64,000 bases of DNA, from assembly GCA_015065085.1 (NCBI GenBank), contig SVQW01000012.1, positions 26,331 through 90,330 on the forward strand. Reading direction: 5' to 3'. A program made the translations under genes and the position numbers. The DNA comes from Oscillospiraceae bacterium (GTDB lineage: Bacteria > Bacillota > Clostridia > Oscillospirales > SIG627). Within the stretch, counting starts at the first letter, position 1. Every line of letters begins with the position of its first letter. The notes under the pieces were generated by a model that was given only the letters and a program-made list of their open reading frames with translations, had not been told where the DNA came from and did no database searches. This document shows, in pieces, positions 63,006-64,000 of this stretch.

Positions 63006-63814
63006 TGAAAGGAACAATATTTAACCTTCAAAAGTTTTGCACACATGATGGACCCGGAATACGGACAACTGTATTTTTTAAAGGTTGCAATTTAAGATGC
63101 AAATGGTGTCATAATCCTGAAAGTCAGAATTTTCAAAAGGAAATAATGTTTTATAAAAATAAATGCACCGGTTGTGGTAGATGCAAAAATTTCACTGCTG
63201 ATAACGAAAGTTTTTTCTGTTTTAATGATGCAAAGGAAATCTGCGGAAGCGAATACACCATTGATGAAGTTTTAAGCGAAGTTATAAAAGATAAAACATA
63301 TTACGAAACATCAGGAGGCGGTGTTACATTTTCCGGTGGAGAATGTATGCTGCAATTTGATTTTCTTTTTGAAATCTTAAAAAAGTGCAAGGAAGAAGGT
63401 ATGCATACGACAGTTGATACCGCAGGACATATACCTTGGAAAAGTTTTGATAAAATACTTCCGTACACCGATTTATTTTTGTACGACGTTAAAAGTATGA
63501 ATGATGACGTTCATAAAGCGTACACTGGTGTATCCAATATCCTTATACTTGAAAATCTTTCAAAGCTGTTGAAAGCTGATGTTTCTGTATGGGTAAGAGT
63601 ACCCGTTATTCCCGGGGTGAATGATAACGAAGATGAAATGAGAAAAATAAGAGCTTTTTTCGACATGAATGGATATCCCGAAAAAGTCGAGATCTTGCCA
63701 TATCACGCGATGGGTGAGCACAAATATGAGGCACTTGGCAAACATACTGAAAAGTTCGATGTGCCCGATAAAGAAAAAATCGAAAAATTGAAGAAAATTG
63801 TTGTCCCCTATTGA
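63005..63814 (+). CDS. Glycyl radical enzyme activating protein (radical SAM)
   Basis: Generates the glycyl radical on the preceding enzyme using S-adenosylmethionine and a [4Fe-4S] cluster. 269 residues. Radical SAM motif CNLRCKWC (Cys28, 32, 35); auxiliary-cluster cysteines CTGCGRC (54, 57, 60) with Cys72 and Cys80 nearby, one cluster rather than the two of many activases. SGGGVTFSGGECMLQ is the GGE motif. The last codons (VVPY, stop) fall in the 25-nt junction repeat, and a detached spoIVB tail begins 9 nt after the stop codon. Confidence 0.95.
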   Translation: MKGTIFNLQKFCTHDGPGIRTTVFFKGCNLRCKWCHNPESQNFQKEIMFYKNKCTGCGRCKNFTADNESFFCFNDAKEICGSEYTIDEVLSEVIKDKTYYETSGGGVTFSGGECMLQFDFLFEILKKCKEEGMHTTVDTAGHIPWKSFDKILPYTDLFLYDVKSMNDDVHKAYTGVSNILILENLSKLLKADVSVWVRVPVIPGVNDNEDEMRKIRAFFDMNGYPEKVEILPYHAMGEHKYEALGKHTEKFDVPDKEKIEKLKKIVVPY

Positions 63815-63822
63815 CATCACTC
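63798..63822 (+). repeat. 25-nt junction repeat, copy 2
   Basis: Same sequence as 58744-58768 except at 2 positions. Its first 17 nt are the coding end and stop of the activase. It marks the boundary between cassette 2 and the second detached spoIVB tail. Confidence 0.8.
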
Positions 63823-63894
63823 GTGTCGGGTTCGCCTATTATTCAAAATGGCAAGCTCATCGGAGCTGTGACACACGTGTGTGTCAATCTATGA
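63823..63894 (+). pseudogene. Detached spoIVB 3' end, copy 2 (truncated)
   Basis: Encodes [19 protein letters not shown], then loses similarity after GACACACGT and stops at 63892-63894. It is closer to the copy at 58769 (7 differences in 56 nt by my count) than to the intact gene. The remaining 20 or so codons of the tail are missing. Confidence 0.82.
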
Positions 63895-63902
63895 TACCTA
63901 CA

Positions 63903-63946
63903 GCTATGTAGGTAACCTGATGATACCTACATAGCCTTAAATTTTT
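63903..63946 (+). terminator. Terminator-like stem-loop after cassette 2
   Basis: A perfect 12-bp stem (63903-63914 with 63924-63935), loop of 9 nt, followed after a short gap by TTTTT. It probably ends the IclR-to-activase transcript. Confidence 0.65.
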
Positions 63947-63996
63947 GGAAGCCGAGGATAGAGGTCAATTTCTATCTGCCCGTTGGCTTCCTTTTT
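63947..63996 (+). terminator. Second terminator-like stem-loop at window end
   Basis: GGAAGCC (63947-63953) pairs with GGCTTCC (63985-63991) and is followed by TTTTT; an inner GATAG/CTATC stem adds structure. Which transcript it serves cannot be seen, as the window ends here. Confidence 0.55.
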
Positions 63997-64000
63997 GTAT

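Noticed and set aside
63872..64000. 5' end of a group II intron in the last spoIVB tail
   Set aside because: GTGTG is present, but the following 110 nt show terminator-like stems rather than recognisable domain I structure, and the window ends too early.
1..64000. tRNA, rRNA, CRISPR arrays, prophage genes
   Set aside because: I found no tRNA- or rRNA-like sequence, no regularly spaced repeats, and no integrase, transposase, capsid or tail genes on either strand.

Overview
The window looks like chromosomal DNA of an anaerobic, endospore-forming Clostridia-type Firmicute, probably a gut lineage. This rests on a SpoIVB peptidase, SLH-domain surface protein, type III glutamine synthetase, glycyl-radical chemistry, a Gram-positive lipoprotein box, strong purine-rich ribosome binding sites and near-perfect sigma-A promoters (TTGACA, 17 bp, TATAAT). 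Genus cannot be decided from the sequence.

Layout. 1-1.2 kb: end of a glycolytic operon (pgk, tpiA). 1.2-4.3 kb: a promoter-to-terminator unit with a DegT-type aminotransferase and two creatininase paralogues. 4.3-6.7 kb: SLH surface protein. 6.76-9.64 kb: AlwI-like restriction endonuclease and Dam-like methylase between 40-bp inverted repeats. 9.6-14.7 kb: two sugar-phosphate isomerase/epimerase-like proteins, a secreted protein with three tandem repeats, and an AraC regulator. 14.8-30.4 kb: giant cyclic-glucan-synthase-like enzyme, then secA, a membrane protein, a GH106-like protein and asnB. 30.4-34.7 kb: ribose-type sugar ABC transporter between two direct copies of a 234-bp element, each copy sitting inside a duplicated transcription terminator. 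34.7-44 kb: HpcH/HpaI aldolase with an AraC/sialidase-like fusion regulator, Dabb plus Gfo/Idh/MocA oxidoreductase, AraC regulators, a cation/proton antiporter and a GH5-like hydrolase. 44-53 kb: acpP, asnA-glnN, two more creatininases, a GH20-like hydrolase, a flavin reductase-like protein and aspartate kinase. 53.4-63.9 kb: spoIVB followed by two AT-rich metabolic cassettes.

The most unusual feature is that last region. The complete spoIVB is followed by cassette 1 (LysR, tdh, kbl, TRIC-type channel), then a detached copy of the spoIVB 3' end; then cassette 2 (IclR, SMP-30-like protein, glycyl radical enzyme, activase), then a second, truncated copy of the spoIVB 3' end. The same 25-nt sequence precedes both detached tails. 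This is the pattern expected if two related elements had integrated in tandem at the catalytic-serine region of spoIVB, each bringing a replacement tail and displacing the old one. No recombinase gene is visible in the window.

Functionally the region mixes housekeeping genes (glycolysis, Sec export, nitrogen assimilation into Asn and Gln, aspartate-family amino acids) with small, separately regulated carbohydrate-use modules under AraC-type control and with acquired cassettes. Functions, promoter positions and start codons are read by eye from the sequence and family knowledge; no database search was run.
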